The position numbers and the translations under genes were made by a program. Source: Aeromonadales bacterium (lineage in GTDB: Bacteria; Pseudomonadota; Gammaproteobacteria; Enterobacterales; Aeromonadaceae). From it: a stretch of 38,491 nt of DNA. The notes beneath the pieces are model-generated. The model saw only the letters and a program-made list of their open reading frames with translations, was not told the origin of the DNA and made no database searches. The stretch covers positions 1-38,491 of the forward strand of contig JAAYRH010000071.1 of the NCBI GenBank assembly GCA_012518835.1, in the 5' to 3' direction. Shown piece by piece: positions 15,717 through 24,542 of the stretch; the stretch's first letter is position 1; each line of letters starts with the position of its first letter.

Positions 15717-16511
15717 TTACTGGCTCGAAAAATAAAAATCCGCTTGTCGACGCTCTAATAGCTCACCCTGCGAGCCTCGCCCTTGCTCTACGATATGCAA
15801 ATGCGCCGCCTCAATACTCAGCAGCGTTTGCGCACGGGTGCCATAGGTCGGACTATGGATAAAAATCGCCGATAACAAATGTTCTAAGGTAATATCTACC
15901 CCGGTAGCGGGTAGCTGCTCTATATCAGCCAGCTGGGAGTCACTTAACAGGGCTAACGCCGCCACTTCACTTTGCGCGGTGAAGCTTGCCTCTGGTGTTT
16001 GGTGCTCGGCTAACCACGCCGCTAGCCCCTGCTTAAGACGCTCTACCTTAGGCCAAGGCGTGTCTAACGTTGCATTAGATAAGCCATAAATTCCGCCCGT
16101 TAATGGTTGAGCGTTAGCACCGAACCAATTCCCTCCATACCATAACTCGCCCTGTGCCATATCCCCCAATAACAGATTAAAGCCAGCGTATTGCTCGCCT
16201 TCAGCTAACACTTGTTGTAAGTATTGCTCGCTATTAAGTGAGGTCGATAAAAAACCACTCACTAACTCGCCCCGGCTCCGCGGCCCAGATCCTGCACTGC
16301 CTTCACGCACATTTGTTAGCGCGGCAAAACGGCCGCTCTTGCTAACTCCAAGCCAAGTACCACCGGCTTGTAAATCTCTCCCAGCCCAAATATGAGGTAA
16401 GTCGGGCCACCACTGCGCCGAGGCCGTGGGACGAGCATAAAATTCATCGCGATTAGCAAATAAGTGCAGCCGCTGTTGTTTGGGTTGCCACGAAAAAGCA
16501 AGAATACACAC
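15717..16511 (-). CDS. NRDE-family protein (TANGO2-like)
   Basis: This 264-residue protein starts Met-Cys (MCILAF) and has the NRDE motif at residues 20-23, then RPTASAQWWPD, GGTWLGVSKSGRFAALTNVR and SRGELVSGFL. These are the marks of the NRDE/TANGO2 family, which spans bacteria to humans. It has an Ntn-hydrolase-like fold with Cys2 as possible nucleophile; human TANGO2 deficiency causes metabolic crises, and heme or lipid roles have been proposed. The start is GTG at 16511, fixed by the conserved Met-Cys. It is 64 bases downstream of the LigE gene on the same strand and probably shares its transcript. Confidence 0.87.
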   Translation of the reverse strand: MCILAFSWQPKQQRLHLFANRDEFYARPTASAQWWPDLPHIWAGRDLQAGGTWLGVSKSGRFAALTNVREGSAGSGPRSRGELVSGFLSTSLNSEQYLQQVLAEGEQYAGFNLLLGDMAQGELWYGGNWFGANAQPLTGGIYGLSNATLDTPWPKVERLKQGLAAWLAEHQTPEASFTAQSEVAALALLSDSQLADIEQLPATGVDITLEHLLSAIFIHSPTYGTRAQTLLSIEAAHLHIVEQGRGSQGELLERRQADFYFSSQ

Positions 16512-16575
16512 CGCTAATATCCATCGTCGTTGTCTATGCTCCGACCTTACCTATAAGTAGGATAATAGACCAGTC

Positions 16576-17415
16576 TCAAGGCAGCTCAGGTCGCTCGCGC
16601 AAAAAGCTAGCAAAGCGGGGGATCCCTTGTTGAGTCTCGCCCTGATAACGATAGGTAATGATGCTATTAAGTGCCGGTGGCTGTTGACGCTGGGCATCAC
16701 TAAAGCCGGTACCAATACGAAACCGTTGCCCATTAGCACTTTCTACCAACAAGGCGCCTAGCATGCCGTGATATTTGCCTTGCCCCGGCAAGTGAGCAAC
16801 CACGGTGGCTTCGGCATCACTAAATGACTTCAACTTAAGCAGCTCTTGGTTGCGCCCTACTCGATATAAACTGTCGCGTGCCCGCAACACTAAGCCTTCA
16901 CCCCCTTGGCGCTCAACGTCAGCTAACAAAGCGGCGAGCGCAGTATTATCGGGGAGCAATTGTTGCTCTACCAGCTCTAAATAAGGCGAGGGGGAAGAAG
17001 CAAATAAGCGTTGTAAGGCATGCCAGCGGTCGTCAAACGCTAAGTTACTGGCAGGCAAATCAAAGACCATAAAGCGAATGGCGCGCCAGTCTTCATCCCG
17101 AGCCTGATAACGGCGCACTGCAGCAGAGAGAGCAGCAAACTGACCTCGTCCTAACCACAGTTCGCCATCGAGAGGTGTAGGTGGAAAGCCCGCCGTAAAC
17201 CAAGAGGGCACCGAGTAACGATGGCCACTGCGCGAGATCAAATGCTTACCATCCCAATACGCTCGCACCCCATCTAATTTTTCACTAACCCGATATAAAG
17301 CGACATTTTGTTGCTGATATTCGACGGCCAGCTGTAACGGTGGGGGCGCTATGCCTTGAGCTGCGATCGGCGGTGAAAGTAAAAAGAAAGGAACGATATA
17401 ATAAATGGGTCTCAT
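16576..17415 (-). CDS. ligE: Exported ATP-dependent DNA ligase, LigE type
   Basis: This 279-residue minimal DNA ligase has a signal peptide (about 1-19, ending IAA-Q) that would place it in the periplasm. The nucleotidyl-transfer core shows motif I EKLDGVRAYWDG with Lys46 as adenylation site. DGELWLGRG, FMVFDLP, GGEGLVLR and LLKLK give the other ligase motifs, followed by a short OB-fold domain with the FRIGTGF motif. No extra domain is present, as in Haemophilus and Vibrio LigE enzymes. A role in processing incoming or extracellular DNA is proposed for the family. The ATG follows AGGAGG by seven bases, an excellent ribosome site. The NRDE gene follows. Confidence 0.88.
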   Translation of the reverse strand: MRPIYYIVPFFLLSPPIAAQGIAPPPLQLAVEYQQQNVALYRVSEKLDGVRAYWDGKHLISRSGHRYSVPSWFTAGFPPTPLDGELWLGRGQFAALSAAVRRYQARDEDWRAIRFMVFDLPASNLAFDDRWHALQRLFASSPSPYLELVEQQLLPDNTALAALLADVERQGGEGLVLRARDSLYRVGRNQELLKLKSFSDAEATVVAHLPGQGKYHGMLGALLVESANGQRFRIGTGFSDAQRQQPPALNSIITYRYQGETQQGIPRFASFLRERPELP

Positions 17416-17487
17416 GATCTCGCCTCCTTGCTAATACTGAGTACTCTCTCTTTAGCATAGCACTCAGTTTTTAAGCAGTTGGCTCAA

Positions 17488-18699
17488 TTAAGCTTGGCGC
17501 TGTTGATCCGGTAGCACCGCTTTATCACGAGCAGCTGACCAGCCCGCCGCCAGTTGTACTAATTGCAAGCACAGCATTAACAATAAAGCCCACTGCCAAT
17601 GACCGGCCAGATCACGCAATAGGCCTAACGAGAAAGGCCCGAGCGCCGCGAGTAAGTAACCGATACTTTGTGCCATGGCGGACAAGGCTGTAGCCTGAGC
17701 AGTATTTCGCGCCCGCAAGACAAAGAAAGACAGCGCTAAGCTCAAGGCACAACCACAGCCCATACCAATGAAAGAAGCCCATAGCATGGGGGCCAGTTGT
17801 GGGGCTAAATAAATACCGGCAATACCGGCAAAAGACACCACAAAAGTAAAAGCGACTAGCTTATGTTGCTGGCGCATTTTAGCCGCCATTATAGGAATAA
17901 ATAAGTTAAACGGAATACTGACTAAGTTGATCAACGCCGTTGCCGTACCTGCTTGATGAGCGTCTAACCCGTTTTCAATTAATATTTTCGGTAACCAGGT
18001 GGCCATCGAATAAAAATAAAACGACTGCAGCCCCATATAAAAAGTGATGGACCACGCAATCTTATCGCGCCATAAACTTACCCGTTGCGGGTTGGCCGGT
18101 CGGCCTACTCCTTTAACGCGGATCATCGGCAACCAAAACAACACACAAATAAGTGGGAAAATCGCCCACAGCGCCACGGGATAGCGCCAGCTATTAAATT
18201 GCTCAAATAATGGCACCGCTAAGTAAACCCCTAAGCCTGCCCCTAAGCTTAAGGTCACCGAATAAAGACCAGTCATAATACCGACGTTATCCGGAAAAAA
18301 AGCTTTCACTAAGCCCGGTATCAGCACATTAAGCACAGCGATTGCGGAACCTAATAATAAGGTACCTAAAATAACGAGAGGAAAGTTATCCAGCAGGCGA
18401 AAGCCCACGCCGGCACTAATCAGCATTAAGCCACCAATGGTTAGCCACTGTGGCGCCCAGCGCCGAGTTAACCACGGCACGCAAATTGAAACTACACCAA
18501 AACACAGCAAGGGCAAGGTCGTTAATAAGCTAAAGGCACTGGCGTTAATATTAAGCGAGTCACGAATTTGCATAACCAGTGGCCCCACTACTACCAGTCC
18601 CCCCCTTAAATTAGCGGCGGCTAACATTAGCGCAACGATAGCTAATGCAGCGATCACTGGCCTGCCCACAAAAGGGCCGTTGGGATGGGAGTCGGTCAT
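17488..18699 (-). CDS. MFS transporter, CynX/NimT family
   Basis: This 403-residue protein with 12 membrane segments begins its first span with the family motif AAANLRGGLVVVGPLV. A central hydrophilic loop follows at about 190-210 (RVKGVGRPANPQR). The CynX/NimT group includes E. coli CynX (cyanate) and NimT (2-nitroimidazole exporter); the substrate here is unknown. AAGGA lies just before the ATG. It is divergent from mobA across 184 bases and lies 72 bases upstream of ligE on the same strand. Confidence 0.83.
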   Translation of the reverse strand: MTDSHPNGPFVGRPVIAALAIVALMLAAANLRGGLVVVGPLVMQIRDSLNINASAFSLLTTLPLLCFGVVSICVPWLTRRWAPQWLTIGGLMLISAGVGFRLLDNFPLVILGTLLLGSAIAVLNVLIPGLVKAFFPDNVGIMTGLYSVTLSLGAGLGVYLAVPLFEQFNSWRYPVALWAIFPLICVLFWLPMIRVKGVGRPANPQRVSLWRDKIAWSITFYMGLQSFYFYSMATWLPKILIENGLDAHQAGTATALINLVSIPFNLFIPIMAAKMRQQHKLVAFTFVVSFAGIAGIYLAPQLAPMLWASFIGMGCGCALSLALSFFVLRARNTAQATALSAMAQSIGYLLAALGPFSLGLLRDLAGHWQWALLLMLCLQLVQLAAGWSAARDKAVLPDQQRQA

Positions 18700-18729
18700 T
18701 ATTATTCCTTAACGGTATGAATAGAATGG

Positions 18730-18739
18730 TGGTTAACCA
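18730..18739. repeat. Perfect 10-base palindrome in the MFS/mobA divergent spacer
   Basis: TGGTTAACCA, 31 bases upstream of the MFS start codon and 145 bases before mobA. It could be an operator half-site arrangement; nothing else supports this. Confidence 0.3.
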
Positions 18740-18869
18740 TGCCAAGGATTTAAGCAAGGCAATAAATAAACAGCTAACTCACTAGCAGAGATTGAGCAGC
18801 ATAATGAAGCCGCTACATGGTAGGATCCGCAGCAATAGAGCGCAAGTGCCTCGCTAGGAGGCCATAATA

Positions 18870-18890
18870 ATGACAGGATACCAATGCTAA
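18870..18890 (+). CDS. Six-codon leader ORF overlapping the mobA start (candidate)
   Basis: A perfect AGGAGG (18856-18861) precedes ATG 18870 by eight bases. The frame reads MTGYQC and stops at TAA 18888-18890, four bases past the first base of the mobA ATG, in another frame. The best ribosome site of the region thus belongs to this frame and not to mobA, which has only AGGA six bases upstream. Translational coupling is inference. Confidence 0.35.
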   Translation: MTGYQC

Positions 18891-19480
18891 CAGCAGATAC
18901 GATTACCGCGGTGATCCTCGCCGGCGGCCAAGGGTCGCGAATGGGTGGCGTTGATAAAGGCTTAATCACCTTATGGGAAAAACCTTTAGTGGCCCACTTA
19001 GTAGAGCGACTGACTCCCCAAGTGGGCTCATTACTGATTAATGCCAATCGACATCGGGAACAATATCAACAATGGGCTCCGGTGATCGCTGATAATTTAG
19101 CTGGTTTTCCGGGTCCTTTGGCCGGCTTTGAGGCGGGCTTAAACGCTGCTGCCACCGACTGGATAGTAGTGGTGCCCTGCGATAGCCCGCTACTCCCTCT
19201 AGATTTAGTCGAGCGACTGGCTACTGCCATTAGTTCACCTCAGCAAATTGCTGTAGTACATGATGGTGAGCAGCTACATGCCGCTACCGCCTTGCTGCAT
19301 CGCTCTTTACTTCCCTCATTACAGCGCTATCTGGCTCGCGGCGATCGTAAACTGCGACTGTGGTTTGCTGAACATGAGTTAGTGGCGGTGGATTTTAGTG
19401 ACCAAGCCTCGGCTTTTATTAACCTGAATACGCCTGCTTGCGTGGAGAAATTGGCACGACGTGGTCACGCTAGTAGCTAG
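18884..19480 (+). CDS. mobA: Molybdenum cofactor guanylyltransferase (MobA)
   Basis: This 198-residue cytoplasmic enzyme attaches GMP from GTP to Mo-molybdopterin, giving the bis-MGD cofactor used by DMSO-reductase-family enzymes. The nucleotide-binding signature LAGGQGSRMGGVDKG is at residues 12-26. GPLAGFEAGL, VVPCDSPLLP (with the metal-binding Asp) and the C-terminal FINLNTPACVEKL are as in E. coli MobA (194 residues). It complements the moaCDE genes at the right edge. No mobB follows; a strong terminator lies 19 bases after its stop. Confidence 0.93.
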   Translation: MLTADTITAVILAGGQGSRMGGVDKGLITLWEKPLVAHLVERLTPQVGSLLINANRHREQYQQWAPVIADNLAGFPGPLAGFEAGLNAAATDWIVVVPCDSPLLPLDLVERLATAISSPQQIAVVHDGEQLHAATALLHRSLLPSLQRYLARGDRKLRLWFAEHELVAVDFSDQASAFINLNTPACVEKLARRGHASS

Positions 19481-19491
19481 TTTAAGAAAAT

Positions 19492-19520
19492 AAAAAAAGG
19501 GCGCCGCAGCGCCCTTTTTT
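19492..19520. terminator. Bidirectional intrinsic terminator between mobA and fabB
   Basis: GGGCGC-CGCA-GCGCCC forms a 6-bp GC stem with a 4-base loop. It is flanked by seven A residues on the left and six T residues on the right, so it works for both convergent genes. Confidence 0.9.
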
Positions 19521-19536
19521 ATCACGGTCGTAATTA

Positions 19537-20751
19537 TTAGTCTTTATATTTGCTAAAGACCAAGCTGGCGTTAGTACCACCAAAACCAAAGCTATTAGAC
19601 ATCACAGTGTCGAGCTCAGCAGTTTGATATTCAGTCACGATAGGCAGGTCTTTGGCCTTTTCGTCTAGCTCGGTAATGTTGATGCTAGGCGCAATAAAGC
19701 CGTGCTCCATCATGAGTAACGAGTATACGGCTTCGTGCACGCCGGCCGCGCCAAGCGCATGACCGGTCATTGACTTCGTGGCCGAGATAAATGGCGCTTT
19801 TTCGCCAAACAAACTATTAATGGCTTCTAACTCTTTAACATCACCCACGGGGGTAGAAGTACCGTGAGTATTGATGTATTGCACCGCTTTAGGAGCAGTG
19901 GCCATGGCCTGCTGCATGCAACGTACCGCACCCTCACCTGATGGAGCGACCATGTCGTAGCCATCAGAAGTCGCGCCATAGCCGGTAATTTCAGCGTAGA
20001 TTTTAGCACCACGCTTTAACGCATGCTCTAGCTCTTCCACTACCACCATGCCGCCGCCGCCTGAGATGACAAAACCATCACGACCAGCATCATAGGTGCG
20101 AGAAGCTAACTCTGGAGTGTCGTTATATTTACTCGACAATGCACCCATCGCATCAAATTGCAGCGCTAGGGTCCAATCCACTTCTTCACCGCCACCTGCA
20201 AACACAATGTCTTGTTTACCCAGCTGAATTTGCTCAAGTGCATGGCCAATGCAGTGGGCTGAAGTAGCGCACGCTGAGCTAATGGTGTAGTTAATACCTT
20301 TAATTTTAAACGGCGTCGCTAAACAAGCCGACACGGTAGAGGACATAGTGCGGGGCACCATATAAGGGCCGACGCGGCGCACCCCTTTCTCTCGCAAAAT
20401 ATCGCAAGCGGCGATCTGGTTTTTAGAGGAAGCGCCACCTGAGCCTGCAACTAAACCCGTGCGCTCATTAGACACCATAGATTCATCTAAGCCTGCATCC
20501 TCGATCGCTTGCTGCATGGAAAGATAGGCAAAGGCGGCGGCGTCGCCCATAAAGCGCATCACTTTACGGTCTATATGTTCAGATGGAATTAGGTTAATGT
20601 TTCCCCAAACTTGGCTGCGCAAATTATGATCCGCAAACTGCTGGGAGAAGCTAATACCGGAGCGGCCCGCCTTTAGTGAGGCTAAAACCTCTTCCTGATT
20701 GTTACCAATGCTGGACACCACACCGATACCGGTAATGACTGCTCTTCTCAT
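19537..20751 (-). CDS. fabB: 3-oxoacyl-[acyl-carrier-protein] synthase I (FabB)
   Basis: This 404-residue cytoplasmic condensing enzyme of fatty-acid elongation is required for unsaturated fatty acids in the E. coli pathway. The catalytic triad is visible: Cys161 in [10 protein letters not shown], His296 in [11 protein letters not shown] and His331 in [12 protein letters not shown]. The C-terminal [13 protein letters not shown] is standard. Length and the [16 protein letters not shown] start match E. coli FabB (406). AGGAAGGA lies just before the ATG. A FadR-like half-site is in the promoter region, where E. coli fabB has its FadR activator site. No fabA is adjacent. Confidence 0.96.
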   Translation of the reverse strand: MRRAVITGIGVVSSIGNNQEEVLASLKAGRSGISFSQQFADHNLRSQVWGNINLIPSEHIDRKVMRFMGDAAAFAYLSMQQAIEDAGLDESMVSNERTGLVAGSGGASSKNQIAACDILREKGVRRVGPYMVPRTMSSTVSACLATPFKIKGINYTISSACATSAHCIGHALEQIQLGKQDIVFAGGGEEVDWTLALQFDAMGALSSKYNDTPELASRTYDAGRDGFVISGGGGMVVVEELEHALKRGAKIYAEITGYGATSDGYDMVAPSGEGAVRCMQQAMATAPKAVQYINTHGTSTPVGDVKELEAINSLFGEKAPFISATKSMTGHALGAAGVHEAVYSLLMMEHGFIAPSINITELDEKAKDLPIVTEYQTAELDTVMSNSFGFGGTNASLVFSKYKD

Positions 20752-20805
20752 CTATCCTTCCTACTGTCTTTATTTGGCGCCAATTCTAACCATAAAAAAT
20801 GATTA

Positions 20806-20822
20806 AAGTGGTCTGCTTTCAT
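20806..20822 (-). promoter_or_regulatory. FadR-like half-site upstream of fabB
   Basis: On the minus strand the segment reads AGACCACTT, one mismatch from the FadR half-site GACCAGTT. It is centred about 38 bases upstream of the start predicted from a TAGAAT -10 (20783-20788). The second half-site is poor. The same 105-base spacer also drives mnmC in the other direction. Confidence 0.35.
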
Positions 20823-20856
20823 ATAAAATAGCCGTTTTTACGGCCCCGGAGGTTCA

Positions 20857-22845
20857 GTGTCACCCCACTTCATTACAACCGCGCGTCTGGCCTGGAATGA
20901 CCAAGGCACGCCGGTCGCCGCTGCATTTGACGATGTTTACTTTTCTAACGACGATGGTTTAGCTGAGTCTCGCTATGTTTTTCTTAGCCAAAACCAACTA
21001 CCCACGCGTTGGATAAACCACGATAGAGCTCACTTTGTGGTGGCCGAAACCGGCTTTGGCACCGGTTTAAATATGCTGGCTACCTGGCAAGCTTTTATCG
21101 ACTATCGTCGGCAACATCCGCAAGGCAACGCCCAACGCTTGCATCTTATTAGCGTAGAAAAATACCCGCTAAGTCACGCCGATCTAACACAAGCACTAGG
21201 CCAATGGCGTGAGCTTAGCACTTTAAGCGCACGTTTGTTAGCTGAATATCCCACCCTTACCAGCGGCTGCCATCGCTTGTGGTTGGATGATAATGTCTGC
21301 TTGGATTTATGGCTAGGAGATGTCGCTGAGCTACTTCCTAGCATGGAGGCTGGCTTAAATGGCAAAGTCGATGCTTGGTATTTAGATGGTTTCGCGCCCA
21401 GCAAAAATCCCCAGATGTGGACTCAGTCTTTATTTGAGCAATTAGCGCGCCTCGCCCGAGCCGGAGCGACCCTCGCGACCTTTACTGCAGCGGGCTTTGT
21501 GCGCCGCGGATTGATAGCGGCGGGATTTAATATTAGCCGCACTAAAGGCTTTGGCCGCAAACGGGAAATGTTAACCGGTGTGCGTCAAGCCCAAAACCGT
21601 GCACCTTATCCTAACCCTTGGTATTGGCGCCGCCCCGCCAGTCAAGGGACCACAGCTATCTTAGGTGCTGGCATCGCGGGTGCCTGTTTGGCTTACTCGC
21701 TTACACAGCGCGGGCAATCGGTTATGTTACTTGAACAAGCACCAGCCCCCGCACAAGGTGCTTCTGGTAACCGCCAAGCGGCGGTATACCCGCTACTTAA
21801 TGGCGAACATGACATACTGAGCCAGTTTTATTTACAGGCATTTTTATATCACCGGCAAAGTATTGCACCACTGCTTAAGCAGACAGCCGTTAGTCACGAT
21901 TGGTGCAGCGTAGTACAGTTAGCATTTAATGAGCATAGCGCCACTAAAATAGCGCGACTGAACACAGGGCAGTTTCCCCCTTCTATTGTCCAACCGCTGA
22001 CCTCAGCACAGATCAATAAATGTACTGGCATTGCCGCTGATTTAGCAGGTGTCCAGTATCCGCTCGCGGGTTGGGTGTGCCCCTTTGAACTGACTCGTGC
22101 GCTTATTAAGGCAGCCGAAAAAACCGGCCACTTGCGCTGTTATTACGATACCCAAGTGCACGAGCTTCATAAAGAAAAACAATGGCACCTTAAGGGCGAC
22201 ACTCAAACTTGGGTGGCTGATAACGTGATACTGGCCAATGGTCATCAAGCGACCCAGTTCGAGGCAGCTAGCACTTTGGCAATGTCGCCGGTACGCGGCC
22301 AAGTAAATTACCAGCCAACGGCGCCTAGTCTGTCACCTTTAAAAACCGTGGTGTGCTATGAAGGTTACTTAACTCCCGCTTGGCAGGGCTTGCATTGTAT
22401 TGGCGCCAGTTACGACCATAATGACGCTGACGTGGAGTATCGTGAGCATGATGAGCAAGATAACCAACATAAGCTTAGCCGTGCCTTGCCATTATTCAGT
22501 GACCTCGCTCCTGAGTCGGGCTCTGGACGAGTAGGCATTCGAGCTGCCACTCGAGATCATTTACCGCTGGTGGGGGCCGTACCTAATAAAGGCCAACAAG
22601 TGCAGCAATATTATTTGATGCCCCGGCGCCAGAAAGAAAGTTTGCCGTTAGCCGAAGATCATGTCGGGTTATATGTACTGGCAGGGTTAGGCTCCAGAGG
22701 GATTTGCTCCGCGCCCTTGTTAGCAGAAGTATTAACGGCCCAATTATTAGATGAGCCTTATCCGCTGGCCGCAGAGCTGCTTGAGGCGCTAAACCCTAAT
22801 CGTTACTGGTTGCGTAAGTTACGACGCGGAAAGCCCATTAACTAG
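20857..22845 (+). CDS. mnmC: Bifunctional tRNA mnm5s2U biosynthesis protein MnmC
   Basis: This 662-residue protein carries the last two steps of 5-methylaminomethyl-2-thiouridine formation at tRNA wobble position 34. The N-terminal SAM methyltransferase domain (about 1-245) has VAETGFGTGLN at about 62-72 and WYLDGFAPSKNP. The C-terminal FAD oxidoreductase (about 260-662) has ILGAGIAGACLAYSL as dinucleotide-binding loop, GASGNRQAAVYPLL, and VGIRAATRDHLPLVG. Length matches E. coli MnmC (668). The GTG start at 20857 has GGAGG four bases upstream. It overlaps the convergent gene at its 3' end by eight bases. Confidence 0.96.
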   Translation: MSPHFITTARLAWNDQGTPVAAAFDDVYFSNDDGLAESRYVFLSQNQLPTRWINHDRAHFVVAETGFGTGLNMLATWQAFIDYRRQHPQGNAQRLHLISVEKYPLSHADLTQALGQWRELSTLSARLLAEYPTLTSGCHRLWLDDNVCLDLWLGDVAELLPSMEAGLNGKVDAWYLDGFAPSKNPQMWTQSLFEQLARLARAGATLATFTAAGFVRRGLIAAGFNISRTKGFGRKREMLTGVRQAQNRAPYPNPWYWRRPASQGTTAILGAGIAGACLAYSLTQRGQSVMLLEQAPAPAQGASGNRQAAVYPLLNGEHDILSQFYLQAFLYHRQSIAPLLKQTAVSHDWCSVVQLAFNEHSATKIARLNTGQFPPSIVQPLTSAQINKCTGIAADLAGVQYPLAGWVCPFELTRALIKAAEKTGHLRCYYDTQVHELHKEKQWHLKGDTQTWVADNVILANGHQATQFEAASTLAMSPVRGQVNYQPTAPSLSPLKTVVCYEGYLTPAWQGLHCIGASYDHNDADVEYREHDEQDNQHKLSRALPLFSDLAPESGSGRVGIRAATRDHLPLVGAVPNKGQQVQQYYLMPRRQKESLPLAEDHVGLYVLAGLGSRGICSAPLLAEVLTAQLLDEPYPLAAELLEALNPNRYWLRKLRRGKPIN

Positions 22846-23344
22846 CAGGTATTTCGGGCTTATTTACCCCTAAGCGTCGACCATAATCTTGCTCATACTG
22901 AAAATCATCTAACAAGGTTTGAGCAATTTTTAGTTGGTGATAGCCAATATTATCGGCAATTTTTTGTAGCTGAACACAGCTCTCTTGGGGGGTAATACTA
23001 AATAATGACCGTTCTAACCATTGAGCTGATAACAAAGCCCGCTCGCGTACTTCACGTTCATAACTAAGCAGCGCCAACCGATAGTTTTGCCAGGCTGGTG
23101 TATCCGGCCAATGGAGTGGATCATTAACGGTGGCAGTCAAGGACACCATTACTTGAGCCGGTAAGCAGCCCTGCTCAGTCTCTTGGCCAGTTAGTTGCCA
23201 AGTTAATTGATAATCTACATCGGCCAAGCGCTGGGATAAGGCGCTAGAGCCATAAATGTCTACCGTTTGCCGTGCTTGCAACATCAGATCTGCCGTAGCG
23301 GCCGGTGCGACGACTAACATCACGATTACCCACAGGTGCTTCAC
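22838..23344 (-). CDS. Exported DUF922-like protein lacking the zinc-protease residues
   Basis: This 168-residue protein has a signal peptide (about 1-18, ending ATA-D). The pattern Tyr-x-Gly-x-Ser-Ala, a TWQL strand, Cys60, PLHWPDTPAWQNYRLAL, then Cys123, IADNIG and a final EQDYGRRLG follows the DUF922 family as I remember it. That family is described as putative secreted zinc proteases with an HExxH helix. Here the helix reads SYEREVRERAL: His to Tyr95, Glu96 kept, second His to Val99. The later His of the family tail appears as Tyr154. A metal-dependent activity is therefore unlikely. No partner gene is evident. Family assignment is from memory and needs a profile search. Confidence 0.65.
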   Translation of the reverse strand: MKHLWVIVMLVVAPAATADLMLQARQTVDIYGSSALSQRLADVDYQLTWQLTGQETEQGCLPAQVMVSLTATVNDPLHWPDTPAWQNYRLALLSYEREVRERALLSAQWLERSLFSITPQESCVQLQKIADNIGYHQLKIAQTLLDDFQYEQDYGRRLGVNKPEIPAS

Positions 23345-23477
23345 CGTCTTTACTCCCTTTTCTTATTGACACTAACAGCATGCCATTATTTTAGGGGTAG
23401 CGACAAATTAATTCATTTGGGTCTATCACAATGTAAATAGTAAGCGGTTAAATATAGCGCAAAAGCGGTGCTAAGCG

Positions 23478-23506
23478 CTGACATCAAGCCACAGCCTCTA
23501 TATAGT
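23478..23506 (+). promoter_or_regulatory. Predicted corA promoter
   Basis: CTGACA (23478-23483) and TATAGT (23501-23506) are separated by exactly 17 bases, each one mismatch from consensus. The predicted start lies about 30 bases before the corA ATG. Confidence 0.6.
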
Positions 23507-23542
23507 GCTGGATATTATTAATAGATTTTAGGGAGCTGCGTG

Positions 23543-24490
23543 ATGATCACAGCCTATATATTGAATGGCACTTCGCTAGACATACATCCTCTTACAGTAG
23601 ACAGCCCTATTCCGAGCAACACCTTATGGCTCGATATACTTAATCCAAATGAAGCTGAACAACAGTGGATGACCACGCTGTTCGTAGAGGATGTGCCTGA
23701 GTTTGATGAGCTAGATGATATTGAGGCTTCCGCGCGCTTTTATCGCGATAAAGATGGCTTGCACATTCACTCGCTGTTTCCTCAACGCACCGGCAATAAA
23801 ATAGACGGCATTAACATCTTGTTTACTTTACAAGAGAACATGTTAATTAGTTTTCGTGAAGATGATCTGGGCTTAATGCGCTTAGTACGTCATTACATGC
23901 GCCAAGATCGTCTAGAAGTAAAAAGCGCTACCGATCTGCTGTTAGAGATTATGCAGCTTAAAATCGAAAACCTGTCCGATTTGATTGAAGATGGCTACAA
24001 AACCTTAGAAGAAACCGCCGGTAGGGTGTTACAAGTTGATGGCTTGCACGAAACGATGACCGAACTGATGCTCCAAGAAAACGCCAACGGCCACATTCGC
24101 TTATCACTGTATGATACTCGCCGCGCTTTGCGCTTTATTAAGCGCTCTAAACGCCAAGAACTGGATGAAGAGCAAACGCCTTGGATTGACGAAATGCTCT
24201 ACGATATCGAGTCTTTATTGCCTCATACCCAGTTTTTATTCGATAAGATCAACTTTCAATTAGATGCCGCCATGGGGTTTACTAACCTTGAGCAAAGCAA
24301 GGTGATCAAGATTTTCTCGGTCGCCGCGGTGATTTTTTTACCTCCTACCTTAATCGCCAGTATTTATGGGATGAACTTTGAAATTATGCCTGAGTTTCAC
24401 TGGGACTTTGGCTATCCCATGTCATTACTGATGATGCTAATGTCAGCTTCGGGCACCTATTACTTTTTTAAGCGCAAAGGCTGGCTATAA
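23543..24490 (+). CDS. corA: Magnesium/cobalt channel CorA
   Basis: This 315-residue pentameric Mg2+ channel of the inner membrane has a large N-terminal cytoplasmic domain with DIEASARFYRDKDGLHIHS. A long stalk helix carries AMGFTNLEQSKVIKIFSVAAVIFLPPTLIASIYGMNFEIMPEF, with the YGMNF selectivity signature. A second membrane segment ends in the basic FKRKGWL tail. The E. coli protein is 316 residues and very similar in the C-terminal half. I prefer ATG 23543 over the GTG at 23540 because AGGGAG then has the better seven-base spacing. It is probably cotranscribed with creA 52 bases downstream. Confidence 0.95.
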   Translation: MITAYILNGTSLDIHPLTVDSPIPSNTLWLDILNPNEAEQQWMTTLFVEDVPEFDELDDIEASARFYRDKDGLHIHSLFPQRTGNKIDGINILFTLQENMLISFREDDLGLMRLVRHYMRQDRLEVKSATDLLLEIMQLKIENLSDLIEDGYKTLEETAGRVLQVDGLHETMTELMLQENANGHIRLSLYDTRRALRFIKRSKRQELDEEQTPWIDEMLYDIESLLPHTQFLFDKINFQLDAAMGFTNLEQSKVIKIFSVAAVIFLPPTLIASIYGMNFEIMPEFHWDFGYPMSLLMMLMSASGTYYFFKRKGWL

Positions 24491-24542
24491 AACGGCGTAT
24501 AATAACCATAGAGGGTTGGTCTCACTACTGGAAGAGTAATCT

